Of a DNA stretch of 64,000 bases, positions 48,736 to 54,745 are shown piece after piece. The translations under genes and the position numbers were made by a program. Position 1 is the first letter of the stretch, and every line of letters starts with the position of its first letter. The stretch is from positions 15,794,552 through 15,858,551 of the forward strand of contig NC_049987.1 of assembly GCF_000003815.2 (NCBI RefSeq), written 5' to 3'. This stretch comes from Branchiostoma floridae (Eukaryota; Chordata; Leptocardii; Amphioxiformes; Branchiostomatidae). Below the pieces are notes generated by a model. It did no database searches. It was not told the origin of the DNA and saw only the letters and a program-made list of their open reading frames with translations.

Positions 48736-51499
48736 ACAATTAACCAATTCATCTATCAGATTGTAATATATTGCATTGTGATAGCACATCGATATCACTT
48801 TGTAATGGGGTTACTCCCGGAGCAAAACGTCGAGTAAGGTTAGATAAAATGGCATTTTGACCTTCCGTTGTTTTCTCATTAATGAATTAAGAAAGAATGA
48901 AACCGTAACGAATATAGATAGATGGGCATACAAGAATTCTAAATCTAATTTTTTGGCCATATAGATGATGTCATCAGGTTTTATTGCCCCTAATACTAAT
49001 TTTTTTCTATGAGAAAATACAGCACTTTGGTGCATAATGATGAAAGCTCGAAACTCACGTTTGCACCACTTGATATCAGCTAATGATCTGTAGTTAGGCC
49101 ATGTTGATTTGATTATATGTATGACATCCTCTGGGAACTCCAAAACTGATGCGAGCGAGCGAATAAAAAAAGTTTGGCCCCCCAAAAAAAGTTGCTTTCA
49201 GGGCTGACGTCAGAGTTGCGTTGCGCGGTAGAGGGCAAAAAATGGGAAGACGATTTGGGTGTGGCTTAAAATCCTTGAAAATCCACCTTTTCCTTGAAAA
49301 TGTTTGCCCAATCTGGAGACTTTTTGAGTTAGAAGAGACATGTAGGGTCTAAGCTTTCCTGTTTGGGTCAAAATTTGTTCAGTTCAGCAGTTCAGCTGGT
49401 GTAAGGACAGGTTTTAGTTATAGGGTGCTACTGGTTGTATCAGGAGGGAAAAGGGGTCAGAGGTGAGGTTTCTTTCATAGAGCGAGCTTTTCTCGGAGAA
49501 AGAGCAGAACAACCCTCTGTTTTCTTTGAATGGTTATAAACTAGACCCAAGTGACTTTCTGGTGGAGAAGAATTTTTAAGATTGAACTATGGGTTAGTAC
49601 TTTTTTGAAGCCTTCATTTAGTGTATTTCAACATGCTTGTCAATGGGCAGCCCTAACTTCGATGTCTGACCTTCAGTGTGAAATCAAAGTGGCCAGGAAG
49701 GTTGAAAATAGGACTAAACACACATAGTATGGTATACAAACAGTTAGGTGTAGGGACCAGTACATCATACGGGTGCAAAACATTTTTTTCTTCTTGGACC
49801 AATCCGAAAAAAACAGACCTGAAAAAAAATCAGAGGAACAGGTTTCGCCAATTACAAAATGGACACACTATGTTGGCAGGCATTTGGGGTCTTACCGGGG
49901 GGCCAAGAAGACAAGTAAGAGTTTATAGTCAATTGTACCAAGTTTCTACAGTCAAAGGTACAGAGACAGTTAGCCTTTATTACATGGAGATGGGATTTTA
50001 AAATGCCCATGGGAATCCAATAATCCACCAAACAGATTCCTTTGTAGCAAATTTGATCAATTACCATTGTTTTGAGTATTGCCAGTTCTCGAGTTTCCAC
50101 AGACAATCAGGTCCAGGTTCAGGTCCGGACCTGGAAATGATCCTCTGGACCTGAATTTTCTGTACTGGTACCTCCCCCAACCAACAATAGATTTTTTTTC
50201 TTTCTGTCCTTTCACATCTTATTCTTTGACTTTAGATTTATTTTGGCATTCTATGGCTTTAGTTATCTGTTTTCTGATACTTTTTTTTTCAATCTACGGA
50301 ATATTGTGCTCATTTTATAGCTGCTTTGTACAATTTATTGTGTGGTCGAAACTTTTTTTTTGGGGGGGGGGGAAACGGCCGAAAATTGGTGCGAGCGCGG
50401 ATGTCATCCATATAATCAAATCAACATGGCCTTATTAGAAAATAATTGTTTTCATCTAATTAAAAAAGTTAATTTTCTAATAATTACAGATCATTAGCAG
50501 ATATCAAGTCGCGCCAACGTGAGTTTGTAGCTTTCATCATTATGCACCAAAGTGCTGTATTTTCTCATAGAAAAATATATTAGGGGCAATAAATCCTGAT
50601 GAAGTCATCCATACGGCCCAAAAAATCAGATTTAGAATTCTTTCATGCCCATCTATCAATATTCGTTACAGTTCCATTCTTTCTTAATCAATTAATTAAT
50701 TATAAAACAATGGAAAGTCAAAATGCCAATTTAGCCAACCTTGAAACCTTAAGAGGAGTAGCATCAGTACAAGACAGGGGCTTCACTTTGACATTATTAC
50801 CCGCAATTCTTTTCACGGCGCATGCGTACTCGGAAGTGTGAACGAGCGTATTCCAAAAGCATAAATAGCACAGATTTATTACAGTATCTTCGTGTTCAAA
50901 ATTGACTGTAAAAATGCCATGATCGTAGTTTGAGCTCTGTGAGTGATATGTATAAGGCCATGTTGATTTGATTATATGGATGACATCCTCCAGGAACTCC
51001 AAAACTGATGCGAGCGAGCGAATAAAAAAAGTTTGGCCAAAAAAGAAAGTTGCCTTCAGTATGAAATCAAAGTGGCCAGGAGGGTTGAACATAGGACTAA
51101 ACACACATAGTATGGTATACCATGATCCTCTGGACCTGAATTTTCTGTACTGGTACCTCCCCCAACCAACAATAGATTTTTTTTTTTCTTTCCGTCCTTT
51201 CACATCTTATTCTTTGACTTAAGATTCATTTTGGCATTCTATATATGGCATTAGTTATCTGTTTTCTGATGCTTTTTTTTTCAATCTACGGAATATTTGT
51301 GCTCATTTTACATTTTACAGCTGTTTTGCACAATTTATTGTGTGGTCGAAAACTTTTTTTTTTGGAAATGGCCAAAAATTGGTGCGTATCCAATTAATCA
51401 GATCAACGTGGCCTAACCTAGAAAAAAAATCTCACCGGCTTGACTAAGATGTACAAGGCTCACCAGAACGGCGAGCACCTGGAGGTACCCAACCCTCAT
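18995..51499 (-). CDS. polycystin-1-like receptor/channel, 40 exons
   Basis: Forty AG/GT-bounded exons (one GC donor) join into one frame of 8,028 nt, 2,675 residues. Order: signal peptide (1-21), pentraxin-like LamG (22-220), F5/8C (221-363), second LamG (364-571), C-type lectin (572-705), four FN3 (706-1069), Ser/Thr stalk (1070-1183), GAIN/GPS (1184-1640), TM1, PLAT (1730-1833), TM2-TM5, S1, polycystin domain, S2-S6 and pore, and a tail (2598-2675). The PLAT domain, the RLSCCFTLL stretch and the polycystin core make the family assignment secure. Such proteins are 11-pass membrane receptors or channel subunits. REJ, PKD repeats and LRRs of vertebrate PKD1 are absent; the nearest layout is PKD1L2/PKD1L3-type (lectin-GPS-PLAT-channel). 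The pore reads LGR instead of LGD. Transcribed divergently from the proline-rich gene at 52675. Confidence 0.92.
19751..21009 (-). CDS. exons 37-39: S4, S5, pore and S6
   Basis: Exons 20779-21009, 20453-20537 and 19751-19983. S4 carries few charges (SLLRIVRFSQTIGKLL); S5 is ILSFSVVAVVAFTAFISSG; the pore helix is SDLYQTTYALFEMM; the filter reads LGR (codon split over exons 38/39) where PKD2-type channels have LGD; S6 is GPIFFSTFMICIFILLMNFL. The final exon donor (GCAG|GTTGCG) joins in phase to exon 40; reading through it instead would give a stop at 19683 with a different short tail. Confidence 0.9.
20033..20058. repeat. (GT)n/(G)n simple repeat
   Basis: GT repeats running into a poly-G tract in the intron before exon 39. 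Confidence 0.95.
21381..23594 (-). CDS. exons 35-36: polycystin domain, S2 and S3
   Basis: Exons 23420-23594 and 21381-21974 (594 bp, the largest). The extracellular polycystin domain runs from TPDQLYSWLEEVLLPTLHPS through WRFLFPALSNHPNY, FPLGYGTAMSFINALKD and FTIDINFYDPNLKLFSVVHM. Then S2 (TSLFLHIVFTLLFLVIHF) and S3 (NAVGWFSLICTATTISVFI). The frame stays open upstream of 21974, but that part is intron; the acceptor AAATCCAG and the join to HPG fix the start. Confidence 0.92.
22170..23332. mobile_element. inverted-repeat DNA element(s) in intron 35
   Basis: The left end AAAGCCCCGGTCACAAAGCG is mirrored by CGCTTTGTGACCGGGGCTTT at 23313-23332, and once more, imperfectly, at about 23104-23125. 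The layout suggests a 0.95 kb element plus a second truncated copy containing the N gap (23202-23301). The interior is rich in CGTACGATT words; only shadow ORFs. Confidence 0.7.
23202..23301. other. assembly gap (100 N)
   Basis: N run inside a repeated element, which probably caused it. Confidence 0.99.
23963..24540 (+). mobile_element. internally deleted mariner element
   Basis: Inverted termini CGAGGGGCGTGCAATAAGTA and its partner ending TTGCACGCCCCTCG, flanked by TA (23961-23962 and 24541-24542). From 24146 the ORF gives the N-terminal mariner transposase helix-turn-helix region (MEPVECRAVIRFLYLKGRTP, then APRPGRPSCAIDE). An internal deletion then joins it to a frame-shifted C-terminal end (QSCIKRWEKCITLGDSY). 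The DDD catalytic core is missing, so it is non-autonomous. It sits in the intron between exons 34 and 35, opposite to the host gene. Confidence 0.93.
24590..24722. repeat. (GT)n and (TA)n microsatellite
   Basis: GT-rich, then (TA)10-12, then GT-rich again, just outside the mariner element and about 100 bp from exon 34. A further (GT)n lies at 23655-23685. Confidence 0.95.
24822..27923 (-). CDS. exons 29-34: TM2-TM5 and S1
   Basis: Exons 27745-27923, 27363-27511, 26945-27074, 26591-26781, 25671-25779 and 24822-25036. FTCNDWLSERKGDGEVQKVV and FTQAHRLSCCFTLLNTMMLA are hallmark polycystin-1 family sequences. Helices: LLNTMMLASAMWY (TM2), SLMTILTVFPVNLIVVQLF (TM3), WMAVFLVSTCSAFFVILYS (TM4), a TM5 built across exons 32-33, and TLMEFVLLLAFVALLFY (S1) after a Lys-rich KKKKELDKKS loop. 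The TM4-S1 introns host a MITE, a tRNA-like fragment and many simple repeats. Confidence 0.92.
26115..26322. mobile_element. palindromic MITE (TACTGTAAATGCA family), copy 2
   Basis: TACTGTAAATGCATTTAAGT at the left, TTTCTGCATTTACAG at the right, with GTTCGCGGTGG / CCACCGCGAAAA inside. In the intron between exons 32 and 33. Confidence 0.85.
26459..26535 (-). pseudogene. tRNA-like sequence or tRNA-derived SINE head
   Basis: On the minus strand an A-box-like TAGCGTAGTGGTTTAGCGTC and a B-box-like GGTTTGAATCC are present, with GTG near the anticodon position. The T arm carries an insertion and the acceptor does not close, so I do not call a functional tRNA-His. Confidence 0.5.
27992..28250. mobile_element. 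foldback MITE (CAACTGGATATGATTTTGGA family), copy A
   Basis: Left arm CCAAAAAGCAGTTACTCAAG...TTGGAAACGGTCAG; right arm is its near reverse complement, CTGACCGTTTCCAAAATTGT...AACTGTTTTTTGG. Located in the intron between exons 28 and 29. Confidence 0.85.
28583..29426 (-). CDS. exons 27-28: PLAT/LH2 domain
   Basis: Exons 29154-29426 and 28583-28743. HVYQLTVSTGSMFGAGTTSR, VGFQLGGSEGKTAV and then MPVRESLGEVMTLHIWHDNS with SSWFLGNFVVRDV are diagnostic of the PLAT beta sandwich after TM1 in all polycystin-1 relatives, where it binds lipid and protein partners inside the cell. Confidence 0.93.
29850..30595 (-). repeat. interspersed repeat, retroelement-like
   Basis: 29851-30260 matches 9105-9360 and 30440-30500 matches 9430-9480 in content, with only fragmented ORFs. 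Fills most of the intron between exons 26 and 27. Confidence 0.55.
30607..30843 (-). CDS. exon 26: GPS core and TM1
   Basis: VVVGCKCHVTGS completes the GPS motif begun in exon 25 (usual form C-x-C-x-H-L-T/S). Here the residue before Thr is Val, so cleavage may be reduced or absent. Then VPNSINFINAFRNFRNLSDN, a conserved polycystin-1-family segment, leads into TM1 (EYILYILILVLLDF). The donor is AGT|GTGAAA, weaker than its neighbours. Confidence 0.85.
30875..31000. mobile_element. foldback MITE family, partial copy C
   Basis: Carries CCAAAAAGCAGTTACTCAAG and TTTGGAAACGGCCAGACGTTTC, then diverges. It starts about 35 bp upstream of the exon 26 acceptor. Confidence 0.75.
31214..31430 (+). pseudogene. 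decayed LINE reverse-transcriptase 3' fragment
   Basis: A plus-strand frame reads FVFPRTIVEWN-stop-LPAS, then (frameshifted) SLLDSLKQCL. The F-F-P-R-T-I-x-x-W-N-x-L-P signature is typical of the extreme C-terminus of CR1/L2/RTE-like ORF2. It lies in an intron, antisense to the polycystin gene. Confidence 0.7.
31770..34738 (-). CDS. exons 20-25: GAIN-type region
   Basis: Exons 34604-34738, 34151-34255, 33648-33803, 33263-33496, 32496-33006 and 31770-31909, mostly phase 0. Features: EIDISDLVRPENILTVMSN (helical subdomain), ...ALQPANVEYQTSFKTERVAV, a beta-rich stretch with GRLYVGVENIG, and CPSWKDNVKQWVLGDCD, the start of the GPS motif. This region in polycystin-1 and adhesion GPCRs folds as the GAIN domain that houses self-cleavage. 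Exon 21's donor (CTA|GTTTAT) is weak; an alternative phase-0 donor lies 42 bp earlier. Confidence 0.75.
32085..32490. mobile_element. foldback MITE family, copy B, abutting exon 24 donor
   Basis: Left arm CCAAAAAGCAACTGGATATG...GGTCAGACGTTTC; right arm GAAACGTCTGACCGTTTCCA...CTGCTTTTTGG. The right end lies within about 10 bp of the exon 24 donor at 32495. Confidence 0.85.
34931..36022 (-). CDS. exons 16-19: Ser/Thr-rich stalk
   Basis: Small exons 35888-36022, 35478-35570, 35115-35171 and 34931-34986. Sequence is rich in Thr, Ser and Pro (for example SSYTTTSTTDVV, TTGPVKTTIAPS), typical of an O-glycosylated linker. The first three exons are phase 1-1 and could be skipped without frameshift. 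Exact boundaries rest on splice signals and phase alone, because no domain supports them. Confidence 0.65.
36211..40248 (-). CDS. exons 11-15: four fibronectin type III domains
   Basis: FN3-1 is exon 39961-40248, FN3-2 is 37858-38133, FN3-3 is 37268-37528, each a single phase 1-1 exon; FN3-4 is split over 36522-36663 and 36211-36335. Each has the W (SLRWKYP, RVSWRKQ, ISISWLTP, LLEWMPP) and the later Y.V strand with L.PGT.Y or equivalent. They probably act as a spacer between the lectin head and the stalk. The long intron 38134-39960 holds repeats and a LINE fragment. Confidence 0.88.
36830..37145. repeat. long (GT)n-rich microsatellite
   Basis: About 300 bp of GT-rich sequence with ATGAATGT and ATCT interruptions, in the intron between exons 13 and 14. 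The many Cys/Val and His/Thr ORFs here are artefacts. Confidence 0.95.
38890..39460. repeat. three tandem copies of a ~152-bp unit, CCCCCTTGCAGC end
   Basis: Units start near 38919 (GTGCTATATCTCCAGAAC), 39069 (GCGCTATATCACCAGAAC) and 39222 (GCGCTGTATCTTCAGAAC), each followed by a GATAT/GACAT..TGGTACATGGGTT-like run. The last ends in a GGGCCCCCTTGCAGC word that ties it to the window-wide repeat family. Confidence 0.8.
39783..39906 (+). pseudogene. C-terminal fragment of LINE-type ORF
   Basis: RRWIEGVAETVRAHGLTLLE then AQDRCLHLPATPP ending in a stop: the RW-x-(E/D)-x-(V/I)...GL(T/S)x(x)EA..(D)R..W pattern of retrotransposon ORF2 tails. Isolated, about 40 codons, in the intron between FN3-1 and FN3-2. 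Confidence 0.5.
40396..41028 (-). CDS. exons 9-10: C-type lectin domain
   Basis: Exons 40819-41028 and 40396-40587, both phase 1-1. CTLD marks: ETCPYGWYLSGYVCY, EEFWIGLSDL, WLWTDGT, GGNQPNYHEGDQFC and DRWNDANC..KFICE. The Ca-site motif reads QPN with WND retained, so calcium-dependent sugar binding is plausible; QPN is neither the usual mannose-type EPN nor galactose-type QPD, so specificity cannot be called. Confidence 0.92.
41098..41255 (+). mobile_element. tRNA-derived SINE, copy 1
   Basis: A-box-like GGCGTAACGGTTGGGG, B-box-like GGGGTTGAGTCC, and a tail CCAGGTGTTAAAATGGGTAC shared with the inverted copy at 60665-60803. In the intron between exons 8 and 9. Confidence 0.65.
41845..41908. 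repeat. 64-bp perfect hairpin
   Basis: Arms of 31 bases (41845-41875 and 41878-41908) are exact reverse complements, separated only by CT. The arm starts ACACCAAAATTCATGTCAGC. Same total length, arm length and loop length as 17562-17625, with unrelated sequence. Confidence 0.98.
41980..44308 (-). CDS. exons 7-8: second LamG/concanavalin-like domain
   Basis: Exons 43978-44308 and 41980-42272. The reading has VGRWPLNEQDGARDVTGNGN (a LamG_3-type opening), SQAFLFNGSSHIRI, RWHYVGGSYDYSTGDQAVWV and YAGRISCLQLFDFSLNEHQI. A piggyBac-type MITE (42750-43473) lies in the intron between them, and the perfect 64-bp hairpin (41845-41908) lies 72 bp beyond exon 8. Confidence 0.85.
42750..43473. mobile_element. 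piggyBac-type MITE with TTAA target site
   Basis: Termini CTCTATCCAGACCGGG and CCCGGTCTGGATAGGG are inverted and flanked by TTAA on both sides (42746-42749, 43474-43477), the piggyBac superfamily target. No transposase. The AT-rich interior has three TGACGTCA sites, extra TACGTCAT half-sites and two CCAARATGGCGGAC words. Confidence 0.9.
44400..44931. repeat. fragment of GGTCCGGACCTGG repeat
   Basis: GTCCGGACCTGGACCTGGGC plus CACCTGTACCCACC resembles 50105-50170 within the Harbinger-type element. Rest of the intron unassigned, up to the N gap. Confidence 0.45.
44932..45031. other. assembly gap (100 N)
   Basis: N run in the intron between exons 6 and 7. Confidence 0.99.
45087..46466 (-). CDS. 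exons 5-6: F5/8C (discoidin) domain
   Basis: Exons 46180-46466 (95 codons) and 45087-45228 (47 codons plus 1 base). Typical features: SASSQYNNTEGPDNGVLDFP, REWLMVDLHKTYFVTAIITQ, YSITYGEHSG, then FPGNTDRNTPVRN and ARYVKFHPLTW. This beta-sandwich fold usually binds carbohydrate or phospholipid. The 45229-46179 intron carries the CCCCCTAGCGGC-family repeat; the intron between exons 6 and 7 contains the N gap 44932-45031. Confidence 0.88.
45285..46040. repeat. member of CCCCCTAGCGGC / ATTTGCAT repeat family
   Basis: Begins with GT/G and poly-A runs, then a 'gatggaatgatatgaaacttggcatgt' type phrase and repeated TATGCAAAT, ATTTGCATAATTTG words like 53460-54745. Confidence 0.65.
47045..48673 (-). 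CDS. exons 2-4: pentraxin-like LamG domain
   Basis: Exons 48486-48673, 47891-48133 and 47045-47210. Pentraxin features are CVQLHISN in the first exon, RCHTVCYTWLS (close to the pentraxin H-x-C-x-T-W-x-S signature, one residue longer), and GGLFDVDQ|AYTGDMSCLNVWDRVLS. Exon 3 ends at CAG|GCAAGT, a GC-type donor, which gives the expected pentraxin continuity; a weaker GT donor 39 bp further (AAG|GTTATA) is also in frame but would insert 13 residues. Likely an outer ligand-binding domain. Confidence 0.85.
47790..47838. repeat. (CA)n microsatellite
   Basis: About 24 CA units, roughly 50 bp beyond the GC-type donor of exon 3. Confidence 0.98.
48836..50750. mobile_element. large foldback structure around Harbinger-type element
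   Basis: 48836-49095 is the reverse complement of 50480-50750: long diverged inverted arms containing AATGCC/GGCATT, CATGCCCATCTATC..ATATTCG and TTAGGGGCAATAAA words. Between them sits 49097-50431. The right arm carries an extra ~52 bp that is itself a small inverted repeat (TTATTAGAAAAT ... ATTTTCTAATAA). A third arm copy is at 9675-10022. Confidence 0.75.
49097..50431. mobile_element. PIF/Harbinger-type element, TTA target site
   Basis: GGCCATGTTGATTTGATTAT at the left; ATAATCAAATCAACATGGCC at the right; TTA on both sides (49094-49096, 50432-50434). Three-base TWA duplications with GGCC-type ends are characteristic of PIF/Harbinger. No transposase ORF in 1.33 kb. Confidence 0.8.
50956..51413. 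mobile_element. 458-bp deletion derivative of the Harbinger-type element
   Basis: Same termini, TAA on both sides (50953-50955, 51414-51416). Its left 150 bp and right 290 bp match the ends of 49097-50431; the middle is missing. It ends 22 bp inside intron 1, next to the exon 1 donor. Confidence 0.85.
51436..51499 (-). CDS. polycystin-like gene exon 1: signal peptide
   Basis: ATG at 51499 starts a 21-residue hydrophobic leader (MRVGYLQVLAVLVSL...SQA), ending in phase 1 at donor GTGAG. A PIF/Harbinger-type element ends at 51413, only 22 bp inside the intron. No TATA box was seen upstream. Confidence 0.85.
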
Positions 51500-52200
51500 G
51501 GCTGTTTATCTCCTATTCCTAATGTAGAAGTAAAATAAACACATTAATCACTGTGGATTTCATAATCAATATACTGTTGTTAAATGGATCATTATAATTG
51601 TGATATCAATAAATAGAATCATGAAAAATTACGCAAAATATGAAAAACGCCAACACTTTTAAAATTGTGAACACCTGCATTAAATCGTGTTATGTATTTA
51701 TAACTATATTTGTGGAAATCAACTTATCACTAACATAACTAAAAATATATTGTATCTCAACAGCGTATTTCAATGACTGTTGATGCAACATGCTTTCAAC
51801 TTGTCCATGAATGATGCTGATCTGCTGGTGTATCGCCAGAGGACGCTGTTAGACTGTTTTCCGTAGTATATTACTGTATGAACTGATGCGTGATGGATGC
51901 TAAGGTAGGCATTATAAAACTTGTCTAATTGCAGCCACATAGATTTAGCTAGCTACGTACCTAGCAGCCAAAGTTTACATGCCCGGCTACTGCTTAGTTG
52001 CATATTACAGCAACTTAAGTATGGGCGGTGAGCAAAATGCCTAGTCTGCAACAGACACCTTGGGCTGCTGTAAAATGACTTACTTATGAGCCAGATAAAC
52101 TAAATAGTTTACCAGAGGAGTATAATAACCAGCCTCGGTTGGGAGTATGTGACTCTTTGGCTATGATGAATCATTCACCATATATTAATAGGGCTTGAAA
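51500..52200. other. divergent intergenic region, 5' side of polycystin gene
   Basis: Presumed 5' untranslated region and promoter of the minus-strand gene. I see no TATA box or repeat that decides a start site. Confidence 0.4.
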
Positions 52201-52329
52201 TACTGTAAATGCATTCAAGTTCGCGAAGATTTACTTTCGCGGTAACAAAAAAATGGAGTGTTCGTGGTGGTTTTAAGTTCGCTGGCCACCGCGAAAACAA
52301 AACCACCGCGAACATTTCTGAATTTACAG
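52201..52329. mobile_element. palindromic MITE (TACTGTAAATGCA family), copy 3
   Basis: Shorter copy: TACTGTAAATGCATTCAAGT left, TTTCTGAATTTACAG right, GTTCGTGGTGG / CCACCGCGAAC inside. Lies between the divergent promoters. Confidence 0.85.
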
Positions 52330-52582
52330 CACCTTTTTTGCATACCTGCACAGGTGCAGGTAACATTGGAAATTGCCTGGACCAGACAACTTTCACCTGC
52401 ACCACTCAGAATCTAGGAAGTATTGATCATACTAAAATCTGTTCGGAAACCATTACCACTATTCTAAGTGTGGTGCAAAGACGCTCCTGACCTGGTTTCG
52501 CATTCTTGAAAGGCGACGCCTGGTCGGGAGCAGTCCACGTGACCTCACGACACACCTGAACATTCTCACCTGCTTAAGGGGG

Positions 52583-52590
52583 TATTTAAA
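52583..52590 (+). promoter_or_regulatory. candidate TATA box (TATTTAAA)
   Basis: TATTTAAA preceded by GC-rich AAGGGGG, about 92 bp before the ATG at 52675; a start site near 52615 would be expected. Confidence 0.5.
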
Positions 52591-52674
52591 CGCTGAGAAT
52601 TCCCATTTATCCCATCTTTGACGCTTTGACCTTCGCGGATTTCCCGAGCGTCCAGAGGCGGCTTTGGTTGCGTC

Positions 52675-53292
52675 ATGATTCGTCATCAGCGCCCCGCTCC
52701 ACCGCCACCGCCACCCCCCGTGCCGGCTCAGGCGGCAGCTTCGCCTCAGCCGGGCCGAGTCCAGCAAGCAGCACATTCGGGGACGGGCGGCCCAGTGTTA
52801 CCCCAGCCCCAGGCTCCACCGGTCCAGGCGCTAGCGTCAGTTGTTCCTCCAGTTCCCGGCCAGCAGGCCCAGGCTCCACCGGCCCCAGTTCCGCCGGCCC
52901 AGGGTCCACCAGTCCAGGCACAAGGGGTCGGTGTTCCTCCAGTTTCCGGCCAGCAGGCCCAGGCTCCACCGGCCCCAGTTCCGCCGGCCCAGTTTCCGCC
53001 GGCCCCGGGTCCACCAGTCCAGGCACAAGCGGCCGGTGTTCCTCCAGTTCCCGGCCAGCAGGCCCAGGCTCAGTCGGCCCCAGTTCCGCAGGCCCAGTTT
53101 CCGCCGGCCCCGGGTCCACCAGTCCAGGCTCAATCGGCCGGTGTTCCTCCAGTTCCCGGCCAGCAGGCCCAGGCTCCGCCGGCCCCAGTTCCGCCGGCCC
53201 ACGTCCCGCCGGTCCCGGGCCCACCAGTCCAGGCACAAGCGGCCGGTGTTCCTCCAGTTCCTGGCCAGCAGGCCCAGGGTGGTCTCCAGGAG
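52675..53292 (+). CDS. proline-rich repeat protein, N-terminal exon
   Basis: ATG at 52675 opens a frame for 206 codons to a possible donor GAG|GTAGGC (reading on, it stops at 53397 after 240 codons). It starts with a poly-Pro run (RPAPPPPPPPVPAQ) and then repeats a 35-residue unit (VPPVPGQQAQAPPAPVPPAQ...). Such low-complexity Pro/Gln/Ala/Val sequence is probably disordered. Codon-periodic GC-rich DNA keeps the two other plus frames and two minus frames open too, so frame choice rests on the ATG, the TATA-like box and the donor. It may be the 5' part of the gag-like ORF at 55889, but the phases of the two visible sites do not match directly, so an exon is missing or they are separate. Confidence 0.55.
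52841..53290 (+). repeat. 105-bp coding minisatellite, five copies
   Basis: GTTCCTCCAGTTCCCGGCCA recurs at about 52842, 52933, 53037, 53143 and 53248, spacing 90 then 105, 105, 105 bp. All are multiples of 15, so the frame is preserved. Confidence 0.9.
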
Positions 53293-53459
53293 GTAGGCGC
53301 TTTGGTATTTTTTTGTTTTGTTCGGTCAATTTGGCCGATGCGGGATTATTTTTGTAGCGTTACAGTACTTTGTTTGCTTTGGCCTGTTTCGTTTTAACTT
53401 GTGTTTTAATTACCTTTGCCAGAATGGCTAAGGTTATGTTTTGGGCTTGTGAGTCTGTG

Positions 53460-54745
53460 TGTGTGTCTGTGTGTGTGTCTGTTAACAGCATAACTCGAGA
53501 AGCCTTGGATGGATCCCGATGATATTTGGTAGGTGGGTAGGGGTCGGGAAAACGAAGGTCAAGTTCGATAATGGGCCCCCTAGCGGCTTGCTAAGGTACT
53601 GCAGTAGAACCTCAATTTTTTATATCTCGTGTTCTGGACATGCTGTGATCATGATTTTTGAGTGGTAGATAGTCCTCGAGGCAGAGAGTAAGTGCTGTGA
53701 GTTTGGGCCCCCTAGCGGCTTTTTTGGAACTGCAGGCGCCGGTTTCCTTTCAAACTTTGGACGAGAATAACTCTACAACGTGTTGACGGATCGTCATGAT
53801 TTTTGGTATGTAGATAGAATGAGTGATGACTTACATAATGGTATACTAATTATGCAAATCAACAGCTAATTTGCATAATTAATGAGGAAAATTCATAAAT
53901 CCACTGCATTCCATGATAGGACTTTCAAACTTGTCACATATGTAGCTGGGAAGGAGAGAAATGTCGATAGATATCAATTATGCAAATGATGACCTCATTT
54001 GCATAATTAATGAGAAAATATGAACATGTTGACGGATCATCATGTTTTTTGGTATGTAGGTAGCGTAAGTGAAGACCTACATAATGAGATACCAATTATG
54101 CAAATCAACAGCTAATTTGCATAATTAATGATGGTATTTTATAAATTCACTACATTCCATGATAGGACTTTAAAACTTGTCACATATGTAGCTGAGAAAG
54201 AGAGAAATGTCAATACATATTTATCATGCAAATGATGATCTCATTTGCATAATTAATGAGAAAATATGAACGTGTTGACGGATCGTCATGATTTTTGGCA
54301 TGTAGATAGCCCAAGTGAAGACTTATATAATGTGATACTTATTATGCAAAAAAACAGGTAATTTGCATAATTGATTAGGAAAAGTTAATAAATCCACTGC
54401 ATTCCATTATAGTACTTTCATCAAAGTTGTCACATATGTAACTGAGAAAGAGGGAAGAGAGTAAGAGGTGTATTTAAAGACTTTGAAAGAGAATGAATCA
54501 AAGGATCATCATGATTTTTGGTATGCTGATAGCTTAAGTAATGCTTGATACAATTTGATATCAATTAATTGTAACTTGGGATCTAATTTGCATAATGAAT
54601 GCCGAACTTTTATAAACCAACTCCAAGCATATAATTATAAAGAAAATGAAATGAGTAACGCATTTGTCTGCATACATCATTCTACATAACAAACCTGGTT
54701 TATTTGGCAAAGGTATGTGTTCGTGGAACTCTAGTTGTTACTTCG
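53460..54745. repeat. CCCCCTAGCGGC family; ~245-bp tandem units with octamers
   Basis: Starts with a GT repeat and two GGGCCCCCTAGCGGC blocks, then units beginning GTTGACGGATCGTCATGATT near 53780, 54025, 54270 and (diverged) 54495. Each holds TATGCAAAT and its reverse ATTTGCATAATTAATGA. Confidence 0.85.

Noticed and set aside
52673-53329. Minus-strand Gly/Pro/Glu-rich 218-codon ORF
   Set aside because: Open only because the 105-bp repeat is in-frame periodic; it has no promoter or splice context on that strand.
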